Part shown: positions 18,885 to 30,100 of the stretch, piece by piece
How the letters are laid out: the number at the start of each line of letters is the position of its first letter
Position numbering within the stretch: position 1 is the first letter of the stretch
NCBI GenBank assembly: GCA_021776825.1
Contig: JAJFFG010000038.1
Span: forward strand, 62,001 to 126,000
Reading direction: 5' to 3'
Origin: Planctomycetota bacterium
GTDB lineage: Bacteria; Planctomycetota; JAJSAM01; JAJVHW01
Length of the DNA stretch: 64,000 nt
The notes under the pieces: generated by a model
What the model was told of the DNA's origin: nothing
Seen by the model: only the letters and a program-made list of their open reading frames with translations
Database searches by the model: none
Made by a program: the position numbers and the translations under genes

Positions 18885-20401
18885 TGCGCACGCTGCTGAT
18901 CACGACTCTGGCGCTATCTCTGAGCCTCGTTGGCTGTCGTTCTCCGTGGTCGAGTCCACCGGAAGAGGGTCCCGACGCCGGCAAGGTCGGTCGCGGCATC
19001 CACGCGTGGCCCGGGTTCGAGAGCACGCCGCACGGCCCCGGCTGGCGGACCGACGTGCTCTGGCCGACGCTCTCGCTCATCCGTTCGCCGGGCGACGCGC
19101 TGAACGCCACCGAGGTCCTGTGGCCGATCTACGCCCAGTCGTCGAAGGGCGAGTGGGAGAAGGTCGCGCTGCGACCGCTCTACGAATCGGAGTACCGCCG
19201 CCCTGACGCGGACGGCGCCGGCGAGTACTCGGAGAAGCACTTCCTGCGCCCGCTGATCGGATCGATCACCAGCGACGACGAGCGTTCGAAGTGGGCCCTG
19301 CCGTTCTACTCCTACAAGCGGTCGGCGGACGACGGCCACACTCTGCTCTTCCCGGCCTACGCGCACGAGTGGAGCGGCGAGACCTACACGCGCGATTGGA
19401 TCGTGCCGCCGCTCTACGCGAAGACCGTCGACACGTCGAACGGGCTCGAGGGCTGGGACCTGCTGTTCCCACTGTTCCACCATCAGTCGCAGGACAACGG
19501 CGACGCGAGCACGCGGGCGCTGCCCCTCTACTGGCACGAGATCGACGGCGACCGCGAGTCCACGGTGCTCTTCCCGTTCTGGTGGGACGTCGAGACGAAG
19601 GAGGGCAATCTGAAGATGCTCTTCCCGCTGTACGGCGAGTACCGCGAGCCGGGCAGCGACGACGGTGCGACCTCGATCGGTGGCACGTTGTTCATCTCGA
19701 CGAAGGACGGTGAGACACGGCACACGCACGTGCTCTTCCCGCTCTTCCACTCGGCCGAGTGGGAGGACGGCGAAGCATTCCATGTCTTCCCGGTGCTGTG
19801 GCACGGGGAGCGCGGCGACAAGTCGTGGACGCACGTCTGGCCGCTCTACGGCAAGGAGACCGACGGCGACGACGTCGCGCTTTCCACGGTGTGGCCGTTC
19901 TTCCGCTACGACAAGGACGCCGACGGCGGCAGGAGCGTCCACGCGCCGTGGCCGTTCGTCGAGTTCACCAAACGTGCCGACGGCTCCGTCAAGTACGGGC
20001 TGCCGTGGCCGCTCTTCGAGTACGAGAAGAGTGAGAGCGGGCGGTGGGAGATCGACGCGCCCTGGCCGTTCGTCGAGCTCAGCGGCGGCGGCAAGGTCTC
20101 CAAGTTCCGCGCGTGGCCGCTGATCGAGGCGAAGTCGGCCGAGACGTGGAAGCGCGGCAACGTTCTCTGGTACGGCGTGCGATGGGACAGCGACGAAGAG
20201 GAGGACCGGAGCGACTTCCGCGTCCTCTGGCGCCTGATCGAGCGCACGCGTGGCGCGGGCAAGGACACGTTCGTTGTGAACCCGCTGTTCCGGTACGAGA
20301 CGAACGACGACGGCGACGTGTTCTGGTCGGCGCTGTTCGGACTGCTGGGGCGGAAGCGTGAGGGCGACAACGTGGACTGGCGCTTCTTGTGGTTCTTCTA
20401 G
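18884..20401 (+). CDS. lipoprotein with repeated [W/F]P-[L/F]-[Y/F] strand motifs
   Basis: MRTLLITTLALSLSLVGC lipobox; repeats LWPIY, LFPAY, PPLY, LFPLF, LPLYW, LFPFW, LFPLY, VWPLY, VWPFF, PWPFVE, PWPLFE, AWPLIE. ATG overlaps the ABC-F stop (TGATG). Confidence 0.75.
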   Translation: MRTLLITTLALSLSLVGCRSPWSSPPEEGPDAGKVGRGIHAWPGFESTPHGPGWRTDVLWPTLSLIRSPGDALNATEVLWPIYAQSSKGEWEKVALRPLYESEYRRPDADGAGEYSEKHFLRPLIGSITSDDERSKWALPFYSYKRSADDGHTLLFPAYAHEWSGETYTRDWIVPPLYAKTVDTSNGLEGWDLLFPLFHHQSQDNGDASTRALPLYWHEIDGDRESTVLFPFWWDVETKEGNLKMLFPLYGEYREPGSDDGATSIGGTLFISTKDGETRHTHVLFPLFHSAEWEDGEAFHVFPVLWHGERGDKSWTHVWPLYGKETDGDDVALSTVWPFFRYDKDADGGRSVHAPWPFVEFTKRADGSVKYGLPWPLFEYEKSESGRWEIDAPWPFVELSGGGKVSKFRAWPLIEAKSAETWKRGNVLWYGVRWDSDEEEDRSDFRVLWRLIERTRGAGKDTFVVNPLFRYETNDDGDVFWSALFGLLGRKREGDNVDWRFLWFF

Positions 20402-20840
20402 GTCACGGCGATTGCGGGCGCGGGGTAGGTGGACGCAACTAGAGACAGTGGCAATCGCCGCGCCCTAGGTTGTTGTTGGTCGGCTCCGCGGCTGCGTCAC
20501 CTCTCACACGAGAGCCATCCCCTCGGTCGCAGCCTTGCGTGGGCGCCTCATTCCCCCGCGTCACGGCGAGGGGTCACGACGATTGCGGGGAGCGTCGTTG
20601 GTGGACGCGCGTCGACACAGTGGCAACCGCCGCGCCCCGGGGTCACGTCGATTGCTGGTGGTTGGTTGGTGACGCGCATCGGGGCATGTGGCAATCGCCG
20701 CGCCTCCGTTGTTGCTGGTGTGTGCTCGGTCTCGTCACATCTCACGCGAGAGCCAGCAGTCTCGGTCGAGGACCTCCGCGCACACATCTCCCGCGTCACG
20801 GCGCTTGCGCTGACGCGCAACCGCCGCGCCCCGGGTGAGT
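20398..20840. repeat. array of ~69-bp palindromic A units alternating with ~95-bp B units
   Basis: A units start near 20401, 20571, 20641 and a partial at ~20798 (GGTCACGNCGATTGC…GCAAYCGCCGCGCC). B units near 20470 and 20709 (GTCACNTCTCACNCGAGAGCCA…CTCGGTCG…CCCGCGTCACGGCG). Confidence 0.8.
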
Positions 20841-20895
20841 ATCCGAGTGGGCCTCGTCTCCTGCGACCCAGCGGATCCGCTCCATCAACGGCGCC

Positions 20896-21330
20896 GTAGG
20901 GGCGGACCCCCTGGTCCGCCCGCGCCCGCTGGGATTGCTCGCGCGACCCGGGTCCGATGGCGCTCGGCGGACAACTCGCGTGATGCGGACGGCCGTCGGT
21001 CGACGATCTGGCGGTGGCTTGACGTCCGGACTCGATCCCGCAGTGAGGCCGTACGGGCGGATCTCCTGATCCGCCCCCCCCGCGGGGATGCGCGCGGTCG
21101 GTGGGGCTCGATGGCGCTCTTCGGGCGACTCCTGTCATGCGGACGGCCACCGGTCGGCGGCGTCCGCGCCAATGGACCGTGCAACCCCTGACGTCATCTG
21201 GGAGCGGCGGGCATCGCCCATGACCCCCCGATCCACCGAGGTCGTTCGCGGATCGCCATTCACGCTCCGGGCCCGAGCAACGTGAGTCGGCGGGGCGGAT
21301 CAGGAGATCCGCCCCCGTACGGCGCGATGG
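20896..21330. repeat. three copies of a REP-like hairpin element, third copy inverted
   Basis: GGGCGGACC-ccct-GGTCCGCCC (20900-20921); GGGCGGATC-tcct-GATCCGCCC (21055-21076); GGGGCGGATC-agga-GATCCGCCCC (21292-21315). A related ~90-bp flank accompanies each. Confidence 0.8.
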
Positions 21331-21445
21331 AGATGCCGTCGTCGCCTGCCGGGCGTCAATTCCGCCACACCTTTGACACCAGGCCCTACGCACAGGACCA
21401 TCAGTGGGTCGGCCCGGAGCGGGCGTACTCCGGACGACGACCGTG

Positions 21446-24400
21446 ATGCGTCCCCTGCCACTCCGGCTGTTCGGACCGCTCGCCGTCGCGTGCCTCGCGG
21501 CGGTGACGATTGCTGGGGAGAACGGCGTCCGCGCCGCCAGCGGAGACAAGCTCGGCGCTGACCTCGCGACCGGTGACACGGACGACTTCGACATCGACGT
21601 CTCCGAGGGCGGAAGTCTGACGGTCAAGGTGACCGCGGCGAAGGGCACCAACCTCGTGCCGGACATCCGGCTCTTCCGACCGGACGGCGTCGAGGTCGAC
21701 ATCGCCGCGTTCCTGAAGAAGGACGGCACGCCGAAGCCGCAGCTCAAGAAGTACCCGCCGGGTCCCGGCGAGACGGGCACGTGGACGCTGCGCGTCGACG
21801 GCGTCGGGAGCGGCGCCTACACGGCGCAGTTCGCCGTGGCGACTCCGACCTCGTCGAGGACGAAGAAACTGGTCGTCCCCGCCGGGGGCACCGCGCGCGT
21901 CGAGCTGACGGGCGCCGACGCCGCACTCCTGACCGCGACGATCAAGACCAAGTCCGGTGCCGGACTCACCGGAGCGCGCGTCATCTCGCCGGACGGCTCC
22001 GAGCTCGGCGGCTCGGCCGCGGCGTTCACACAGAAGGGCAAGAAGCTCGCGGCAAAGAAGCTCGCACTGGCCGGGGGCTTCGGTCGCTACGTCCTGGAGC
22101 TGACCGGCTCGCCGGACGGCGACACGACCGTCGATGTCGTCGCGAAGCTGAAGCTCCCGAAGCCCGCCAAGCGCAAGGTCACGCTGCCACCGGAGGGTCG
22201 CTTGTCCGGCGTCTCGCAGAACATCGTCAAGCAGGGCGACACCGCGCTCGTGGTCGACATCGACGGGACCGGTCTCCTCGATGGCTCCGTCGTCACTGCC
22301 GGCAGCGATGGCGTCGACGTCATCGACATCGAGCTCACGAGCGCGACACGGCTGCGCCTGACTCTCGATGTCGCACCCGACGCGCCGTTCGGATTGCGCG
22401 ACGTCACCGTGCGTCCCCCGCCGTTGCTCGGTGAGGCGTTCACGTTCCGCGATGCCTTCCGCGTCAACGCGCCGGACCCCTCCGTGTCGTTCTTCTCACC
22501 CCGCACGTTGCGACAGGGCGACACCGACATCGTCGTCGACCTGCTTGGCAACGGCTTCCGCGACGGCGGCGCCGTGCGGGTGTCCGGCGACGGGGTCACG
22601 GTCGGCACCACGACGGTCAACTCCGACTCCTCAGTTCGCGTCTTGCTGTCGGCGGCGATCGATGCCGCAACGGTCTCGCGCACGATCACGTGGGAGCAGC
22701 CCGTCGACGGTGGCGGCGCGTCGGCCGACGCCTTCCTCGGACTCCTGCTCGAGAACCCCGTGCCGGTGCTGGACTCGATCTCGCCGGACAGCCTCGGGCG
22801 CGGCGAGACGGCCATCATCGTCACGTTGCGCGGCAACCACTTCCGCGACGGAGGCAGCGTCGAGTTCGGCGACGGCGTCACGCTCGAGGGTGCCTCCTTC
22901 ATCGACGAGACGCGCTTCCGGGTGTCCGCGACGGTCGACGCGAACGCCGTGCTCGGCACGCGCGACGTGACCTACACGCAACCCTCCTCCGGCGGCGGCG
23001 CGGACGTCACACTCGACGACGGTCTGCTGATCAAGGCTCCGGTGCCCACAATCACTTCCATCTCGCCGTCCTCGATGACGCGCGGACAGGGACCGACGAC
23101 GGTCACGTTGACCGGCGCCGACTTCGAGGACGGCGGCACGATCGCGATCGACGCCATCGACATCACCGTCGGCGCGACGGAGTTCGTGAGTTCCACGACG
23201 GTCCGCGCTCCGGTCACCGTGAACGCCGGTGCGGCGTTCGGAGCGCGCGACGTCAGCTACACGCAGCCAGTGGCGCTCGGTGGCGCCGTCGGCATCGGCG
23301 GCGACTTCGCCGTGCACGCTCTCTCGCCGACGCTCACGGACATCACACCCGACGAGCTCGACCAACGGGCCAGCGGCAGCGTCACTGCGACAGGAACCAA
23401 CTTCACGTCGTCGGGCACGCTCGGCGCCTCGGGACAAGGCGTGTCGTTCACGAACCTGGTGCTGAACTCGACCACCGAGCTCACGGCCGACTACGCCATC
23501 GCGTCAGACGCCACGATCGGACTGCTCGACGTCACGTACACCCAGTCCGGCGCGGCGGGTGCCGGAGCGGCAACGCTCGACGACTCCATCGAGGTGATCG
23601 ACACACGCGTGATGCTCACGTCTGTCACGCCGTCCGACTGGCTGATCGGCTCCACGCGCATCGACATCGGCGTCGTCGGCGAGCAGTTCAACGCCGGCAC
23701 GTCGGCATCGGTGTCCGGGGGCGACGTCACGGTGCATCGCACGACGTTCGTCTCGCCCACAGCGCTGACCCTGGAGGTGTCCGTCGACGAGACGGCCTCC
23801 CCTGGCGGGCGGAATCTGACGATCACGCCCGGAGCTGGCGGAGCCGATCCACGCACGTTCACCTCGGCGTTCGACGTCGTCCCCGCTGACCCGACCGTCA
23901 CCGTGTTCAGTCATGTGACGCTCGGCCAGGGCGCGAGCAGCGTCGACGTCACGGTCAACGGCACGAACTTCCGTAGCGGTGACATCGTCAGCGCAAGCGG
24001 TACGGGCGTGACGTTCGCGAGCACGTCAGTCGGGAGCTCGACCGAGATCACGACCAAGGCCACGCTCACGGCGGGCGCGACGCTCGGCCTGCGCGATCTG
24101 ACCGTGACGCGGGCGGCGTCGGCCGGTGGGCGTAGCGCGTCGCTCGACGACGCGTTCTCCGTCGTGTCCGGCACGCCGTCCATCACGACGGCCGCACCGA
24201 GCGCCATCGGCCGAACCGGGAGCGGAGGGGCGACGCGCGAGGTCCCCGTGCGCATCACCGGCACCGGGTTCATGTCCGGCGCAACGCTCGCGGTGGCGAA
24301 GTCGGGCGGGAGCGGCCTGACGCTCGTCTCGGGTAGCGAAGAGGTGCTCTCAGGAACGCTGCTCACGGCGACGCTTTCGATCACCGGCACCGCAACGACG

Positions 24401-26983
24401 GGGCTCTGGGACCTGACCGTGACCAACCCCGCGTCGCTCGGCAACTCCGGCACGTCGGGGAACGGGAAGATCGACGTGAAGAGCGAGTCGACCCTGGTTG
24501 TCAACTCCGTCTCGCCGTCACCTGGTTCGACGTTCGGGGGCGATCGCGTCACCGTTCACGGGGGCGACTTCACGGCGGGCGCAGTCGTCGACTTCGGCAC
24601 GCTGCGCGCGACCGGCGTGAACGTGCTGGACAGCCACACACTGCGCGCGACGGTCCCAGCGCCGACCACCGCGTCGCGCTCGCAGGAGACGCGCGTCAAC
24701 GTGAAGGTCACGCTCTCCGGCGGAACCAACGCAACATTGACCGACGGGTACGGCTACTCCGCCGACGCGCGGACGCTGCGCGTCCTCGCCAGCTTCCCAG
24801 CGCGCAACTCGCTCGACATCGACCGGAACATCGTTCGCAACGGGCTTCTGTTATCGGACCCCGTCGACCCGGCGACGGCGGTGTACGACGGCACCGCGGG
24901 AACCGGACCGAGTTCCACGGGATTGCGCTGGTTCCTGTTCCAGAGCGGCGCCGTCTCGGGCGGATCGATCGCCTTCGGCCCCAACAGCCGATGGGTTGTG
25001 TTCAAGCGCACGGGAGGCTCTCTGAACGCAACGAGCGGCTACGTCCTGAGCGCTACGAGCGCCCTGAAGTCGACGAGCGGCAGCGCTCTCGTACCGGTCT
25101 TCGTCGCCGGTGACACGATCGAGCAGCTCGCCTACTTCACGCACGCCAGCAACACGGACTCGACCGCGCCGACGCTCTCGACGATCAGCCCGGCGAGCGC
25201 AGCGACGGGAGTGGCACTCGGCGCGGCCGTCACGTTGACGTTCTCGGAGGGCGTCGACCCAAGCACGCTGACGGCGAACGTGCAGCTCGAGCTCGGCGAC
25301 GGCACCGTGATCCCGTCGGGTCTCGACATCTCGGAGGACTGGACGATCGTCGCGCTCACGCCAGCTACGGCGCTCGCCACGAGCACGGCGCACACGGTGC
25401 GCGTCAAGGCCGGACTGATCGACGCGAGCGGCAACGCGATCACCGCTCTCACCCGCACGTTCACGACGGGCACCGGCACGGACACGACGGCGCCGACCAT
25501 CGATGGCGTCGTACTCGACGGCCTGCGCTCGGACATGGACGGCTCCGGAACCTACGTGAGCGCCTCCGGCGTCAACACGGCGTTCGATGCGTACCTCGGG
25601 CGCTCCGACTGGGAGGTCGTCGTCTCGTTCTCGGACGTCGGCGATGCGGGCATCGACACGGGTTCGTTCTCCGCCAAGGCGTCGGTCGTGGTCGGCACGT
25701 CGGCGGCCAACGGGGAGCTCGCTGCGCTGTTCGATGTGACACCGACCCAGGCCACGTGGCGAGTCCCGTCGACGTTCCAGTTCACCGCTGGCGACAACGT
25801 CACGTTCACATTCCTGATCAAGGATCTGGCCTCGACGCCGAACACCTCGACCTCCAAGGTCATCACGTTCGACGTCGTCGACAAGGACACGACCGCCTCC
25901 GCTGGCGGCGGTGGCGATCACGACCCGTTCGATACGCGGCAGACGTGGCTGCTCCGAGGCGACCTCGACGTCTACACCGCCACGTTCCACGAGTCGGGCG
26001 GGAGCCGCGGCATCACGACCACTGTGTCGTCGAACGGCATCCGTGATCTGCAGGAGGCGTTCGAGCTCGTCGGCCTCAACTCGAGCAGCATGACGTCGGC
26101 AGCCGCAGCGACATCGAACGGCACCGCGCGGGGGACGAACGACATCGTCTACGACCTCTTCACGCGCGCCCACCGTGACTACGTCCGGGAGCGCTACTCG
26201 ATCGACGCCGACGGCACACGCGACGGAGACTCACCGAACGTGGAGTTCTTGATCGAGGGCGAGCAGGGATCGCTCACGTCGCTGCCGACGTGGTCACCGA
26301 CGAACTCGGCGAACAGCCTCAAGGCGTACTCCGAGATGACGATCGGATCGACGCTCCGTGCCGACACGTCGCAGTTCGGACTCACGGAGCAGGTGATCGG
26401 CACGGCGTGGATCGACCCGCGCAACCGTCGCCAGGAAGCCAACGTGAACGACGGCACGAGCAACGCGACCGGCGTCTACGCGGCGCACTACTTCGAGTCC
26501 CAGATGCAGAACGCCGGTTCGTTCCGCTCGCTCTTCGCCGACAACTTCGTAACGCTCTTCGGTGGTACGCCCGTCGGCGAACACGCCAGCGACGACGACG
26601 TTCTCGCCGGGACGTTCGATCGGACGACGTCGGTCAACGCGACGCACAACACGCGCTACGACGAGATCATCGACGGCATCGACTTCGTGGCGCTTCTCAT
26701 CAGTGCCGTGACGGCACACGAGATCGGCCACTCCACGGGACTCGTCCAGTCCGGGGCGCCCAAGACAGGGCTGTTTGGCGGCGCTCACCTGAACAACACG
26801 TTCAGCGAGGCGACCTCGAGCAACCCGAACACGACGTCGCACCTCGACGTCGTTGGGCCGAGCATCATGCAGCCCAAGACGAACGTGACCACGGACTCGG
26901 CCTCCGGCGCCTCGTTCAGCCGCTTCAACACGATGATCCGTGCGTACCTGCTCGGACGCCTCGTCCATGACGAAGGCAAGTAG
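21446..26983 (+). CDS. giant secreted IPT/TIG- and Ig-like-repeat protein with HExxH protease-like domain
   Basis: Signal MRPLPLRLFGPLAVACLAAVTIAG; ~8 TIG-like repeats; SAATGVALGAAVTLTFSEGVDPSTL (Big_5-like); AHEIGHSTGLV…GPSIMQP. Confidence 0.85.
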   Translation: MRPLPLRLFGPLAVACLAAVTIAGENGVRAASGDKLGADLATGDTDDFDIDVSEGGSLTVKVTAAKGTNLVPDIRLFRPDGVEVDIAAFLKKDGTPKPQLKKYPPGPGETGTWTLRVDGVGSGAYTAQFAVATPTSSRTKKLVVPAGGTARVELTGADAALLTATIKTKSGAGLTGARVISPDGSELGGSAAAFTQKGKKLAAKKLALAGGFGRYVLELTGSPDGDTTVDVVAKLKLPKPAKRKVTLPPEGRLSGVSQNIVKQGDTALVVDIDGTGLLDGSVVTAGSDGVDVIDIELTSATRLRLTLDVAPDAPFGLRDVTVRPPPLLGEAFTFRDAFRVNAPDPSVSFFSPRTLRQGDTDIVVDLLGNGFRDGGAVRVSGDGVTVGTTTVNSDSSVRVLLSAAIDAATVSRTITWEQPVDGGGASADAFLGLLLENPVPVLDSISPDSLGRGETAIIVTLRGNHFRDGGSVEFGDGVTLEGASFIDETRFRVSATVDANAVLGTRDVTYTQPSSGGGADVTLDDGLLIKAPVPTITSISPSSMTRGQGPTTVTLTGADFEDGGTIAIDAIDITVGATEFVSSTTVRAPVTVNAGAAFGARDVSYTQPVALGGAVGIGGDFAVHALSPTLTDITPDELDQRASGSVTATGTNFTSSGTLGASGQGVSFTNLVLNSTTELTADYAIASDATIGLLDVTYTQSGAAGAGAATLDDSIEVIDTRVMLTSVTPSDWLIGSTRIDIGVVGEQFNAGTSASVSGGDVTVHRTTFVSPTALTLEVSVDETASPGGRNLTITPGAGGADPRTFTSAFDVVPADPTVTVFSHVTLGQGASSVDVTVNGTNFRSGDIVSASGTGVTFASTSVGSSTEITTKATLTAGATLGLRDLTVTRAASAGGRSASLDDAFSVVSGTPSITTAAPSAIGRTGSGGATREVPVRITGTGFMSGATLAVAKSGGSGLTLVSGSEEVLSGTLLTATLSITGTATTGLWDLTVTNPASLGNSGTSGNGKIDVKSESTLVVNSVSPSPGSTFGGDRVTVHGGDFTAGAVVDFGTLRATGVNVLDSHTLRATVPAPTTASRSQETRVNVKVTLSGGTNATLTDGYGYSADARTLRVLASFPARNSLDIDRNIVRNGLLLSDPVDPATAVYDGTAGTGPSSTGLRWFLFQSGAVSGGSIAFGPNSRWVVFKRTGGSLNATSGYVLSATSALKSTSGSALVPVFVAGDTIEQLAYFTHASNTDSTAPTLSTISPASAATGVALGAAVTLTFSEGVDPSTLTANVQLELGDGTVIPSGLDISEDWTIVALTPATALATSTAHTVRVKAGLIDASGNAITALTRTFTTGTGTDTTAPTIDGVVLDGLRSDMDGSGTYVSASGVNTAFDAYLGRSDWEVVVSFSDVGDAGIDTGSFSAKASVVVGTSAANGELAALFDVTPTQATWRVPSTFQFTAGDNVTFTFLIKDLASTPNTSTSKVITFDVVDKDTTASAGGGGDHDPFDTRQTWLLRGDLDVYTATFHESGGSRGITTTVSSNGIRDLQEAFELVGLNSSSMTSAAAATSNGTARGTNDIVYDLFTRAHRDYVRERYSIDADGTRDGDSPNVEFLIEGEQGSLTSLPTWSPTNSANSLKAYSEMTIGSTLRADTSQFGLTEQVIGTAWIDPRNRRQEANVNDGTSNATGVYAAHYFESQMQNAGSFRSLFADNFVTLFGGTPVGEHASDDDVLAGTFDRTTSVNATHNTRYDEIIDGIDFVALLISAVTAHEIGHSTGLVQSGAPKTGLFGGAHLNNTFSEATSSNPNTTSHLDVVGPSIMQPKTNVTTDSASGASFSRFNTMIRAYLLGRLVHDEGK

Positions 26984-27128
26984 GATTGTGAGCGGGTAGG
27001 GACGGAAGCGCTCCATCAGGCGTACAGCCGTCCACCCAGGGAGGTGGCGCATCGATCGACGGCGGGGCCGAAGGGCTGCTTCGCGACGACAGGCTCGTTC
27101 ACACCGCGCGCGGTGGCGCGGCCTGCTC

Positions 27129-30100
27129 GTGGCCGGAGCACTCCTCGTCCCGGCGCTGAGCGGCTTCGCGGGAGAGGACGGTGTCCTCGCTCGCGACGGG
27201 GACCGCCTCAGCACCGAGCGGACGTCCGGCGACACCGACGACTTCGACATCGACCTCTCCGAAGGTGGCAGCCTCTCCGTCAAGCTCACGGCCGACCGGC
27301 GCTCGAGCCTCGTCCCGGAGATGACGCTGTTCCGCCCGGACGGCGTCGAAGCCGACATCGCGGACTTCCTGAAGAAGAGCGGTACGCAGAAGCCCCAGCT
27401 CAAGCGCTTCACACCAGCGAGCGGCGAGACGGGGAGATGGACGCTTCGCGTCGGTGGAGTCGGAGAGGGCGCGTACACGATCCAGATCGGGGTCGCGGCC
27501 CCGACAAGCTCGAAGACGAAGGGACTCGTCGTCCCCGCAGGCGGCACCGCGCGGGTCGAGGTCACGGCCGACGACGCCGCGCTGCTGACCGCCCGCGTGA
27601 AGCGCAAGGACGGGCCGGATCTGACCGGCGCGCGGCTCCTCCGGCCGGACGGAAGTCTGCTCCCGGACTCCGGCCAGGCGTTCACCGCGAAGGGCAAGTC
27701 GCTCTCGGTGAAGAAGCTGCCCCTCGCGGGTGGGTTCGGACGCTACGTCCTCGAGCTGACCGGCGCAGCCGACGCCGACACCGTCGTCGACGTGACGACC
27801 AAGGTGAAGGCGGCGAAGATCCGGCGCCGCAAGGAGACGTTGCCGCCCGAGGGTCGGCTGACGCGGGCATCCCGCTCGGTCGTGAAGCAGCAGGACTCAG
27901 CGCTCGTCATCGACCTGGCCGGCTCGGACATCCTGCCGGGTTCGACGGTCGCGTTCGAGGGTGAGGGCATCACCGTTCGTGGGGTCGAGATCACGAGCCC
28001 ATCGTCGATCCGCGCGACGATCGACGTGGCGTCCGACGCACCCTATGGTCCGCGCGGGGTCTCCGTGCGTCCCCCACCGCTGCTCGGTGAGGTGTTCCGT
28101 CTGCGCGAGGCGTTCGACGTCCACGCGCCGGATCCGGCGGTGGCATTCTTCTCCCCGTCCACTCTGCGCCAGGGCGATCTGAACGTCGCCGTCAACGTGC
28201 TGGGGACCGCGTTCCGCGACGGCGGGGCGCTGTCCGTCTCCGGCGCGGGAGTCACCGTCGGCGCGACCAGCGTGCTCTCGGCCTCGATGGTGCGGGTCGA
28301 GCTCTCGACCGCGATCGACGCTCCAACGACGTCGCGCACGGTGACCTGGCGCCAGCCCGAGGAAGGTGGCGGCGCGAGCACGACGGCGTTCCTGCCGCTG
28401 GCGGTCGCCAACCCAACCCCCGTGCTGACCTCGCTCGAGCCGGCTCGGCTCGGACGTGGCGACGTCGCCGTGATCGTGACGTTGCGTGGCGACCACTTCC
28501 GCGAGGGCGGTTCCGTGACGATGGGCGACGGCGTGACCGTCGAGGGCGGCACGTTCGCAAACGCCGGTCGCTTCCGCGTCAGCGTGACCGTCGACGAGGA
28601 CGCGACGCTCGGTATGCGCGACGTGACGTACACCCAGCCGGCGTCGGGAGGCGGCGCAGCGACGACGTTCGCGGACGGCCTGCTGATCGAGGCCCCGGCG
28701 CCAACGATCACCTCCGTGACTCCCACGTCAATGACGCGCGGCGAGGGACCAACTCTCGTGACGGTGACAGGTGCGGACTTCGAGAACGGGGGAGTGATCT
28801 CGATCGAGGGCGTCGACCTGACTGTCGGCGCGACGGAGTTCATCGACGGGACCACGGTCCGGGCTCCGGCAACCGTGAACTCCGGCGCGGCCTTCGGTGC
28901 GCGGCTCGTCAGCTTCACGCAGCCGACCTCGCTCGGAGGAGCCGTCGGCTTCGGCGGCTCCCTCGCGGTGCACGCCCACGCACCCACCGTCACGGCAATC
29001 TCGCCCAATCAGCTCGACCAGCGCACGAGCGGCACCGTCACGGTGACCGGCACGAACTTCACGACGCAAGGGGCGCTGTCGACCAGTGCTGCGGGTGTGA
29101 CATTCTCGAACCTCACATACCTCTCCGAGACCCAGGTCCGCGCCGACTTCGACGTCCCGTCGGATGCGCCGAGCGGGCTCCACGACGTGCAGTTCACGCA
29201 GTCCTCGGCCGCGGGTTCGGGCACGGCGACGCTGGTCGACGGGCTCGAGATCCTCGACACGCGCGTCCTCGTGACGTCGATCTCTCCGGAAGACTGGCTG
29301 ACCGGCGCCGCGCACTTCCGCGTGACGGTCATCGGCGAGCACTTCAACACCGGAACTGCGGTCTCGGCATCGGGCACAGGCGTCACCATCCACTCGGTCA
29401 CGGTCGTCTCATCCACTCAGCTCACGCTCGACGTCAGCGTGGCGTCGACCGCTGCACTCAGCGGCCGTGATCTGACGATCACGCCGGGACCGGACGGTCC
29501 TGATCCACGTACGTTCACGAACGCGATCACAACCGTCCCTGCCGACCCGACCGTCGTGTCGTTCAGCCACGTGGCGCTGGCCCGCGGGGCAAGCAGCGTC
29601 GCGGTGACGATTACGGGGACGAACTTCCGCACCGGCGACGCGCTGAGCGCGAGCGGCACGGGTGTCACGTTTGCGAGCGTCTCGATCGTGAGCCCCGAGC
29701 GAGTGACTGCGCTCGCCACAGTGACGAGTGGCGCGACGCTCGGAGCTCGCGACCTGACCATCTCGCACGCCACGTCGGCGGGTGGTCGCAGCGACACGCT
29801 GGCCGATGGCGTCGAGATCATCTCGGCCACGCCGACAATCACGTCGGCCAGTCCGAGTTCGATCGGTCGCGCTGGGAGCGGAGGTGCCACGCAGACCCTT
29901 CCGGTCCGCGTGACCGGCACGGGCTTCATGACCGGCGCGGCGCTCAGCGTCAGCAAGTTGACCGGTAGCGGACTCAGCGTCGTCAACGGCAGCGAACTCG
30001 TCGTGTCGAGCACGCTGCTGACCGCGACGCTCTCGATCGCTGGAACGGCCACGCCGGGGCTGTGGGACGCCAAGGTCTCGAACCCGAGTGCGCTCGGTGA

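Noticed and set aside
20401-21440. CRISPR array in the repeat island
   Set aside because: Units are ~69-95 bp, unevenly spaced, similar throughout and palindromic, without repeat-spacer structure or cas genes.
20548-21780. 410-aa minus-strand ORF across the repeat island
   Set aside because: Spans non-coding repeats and the start of the giant gene; no domain, and repeat units fall in inconsistent frames.
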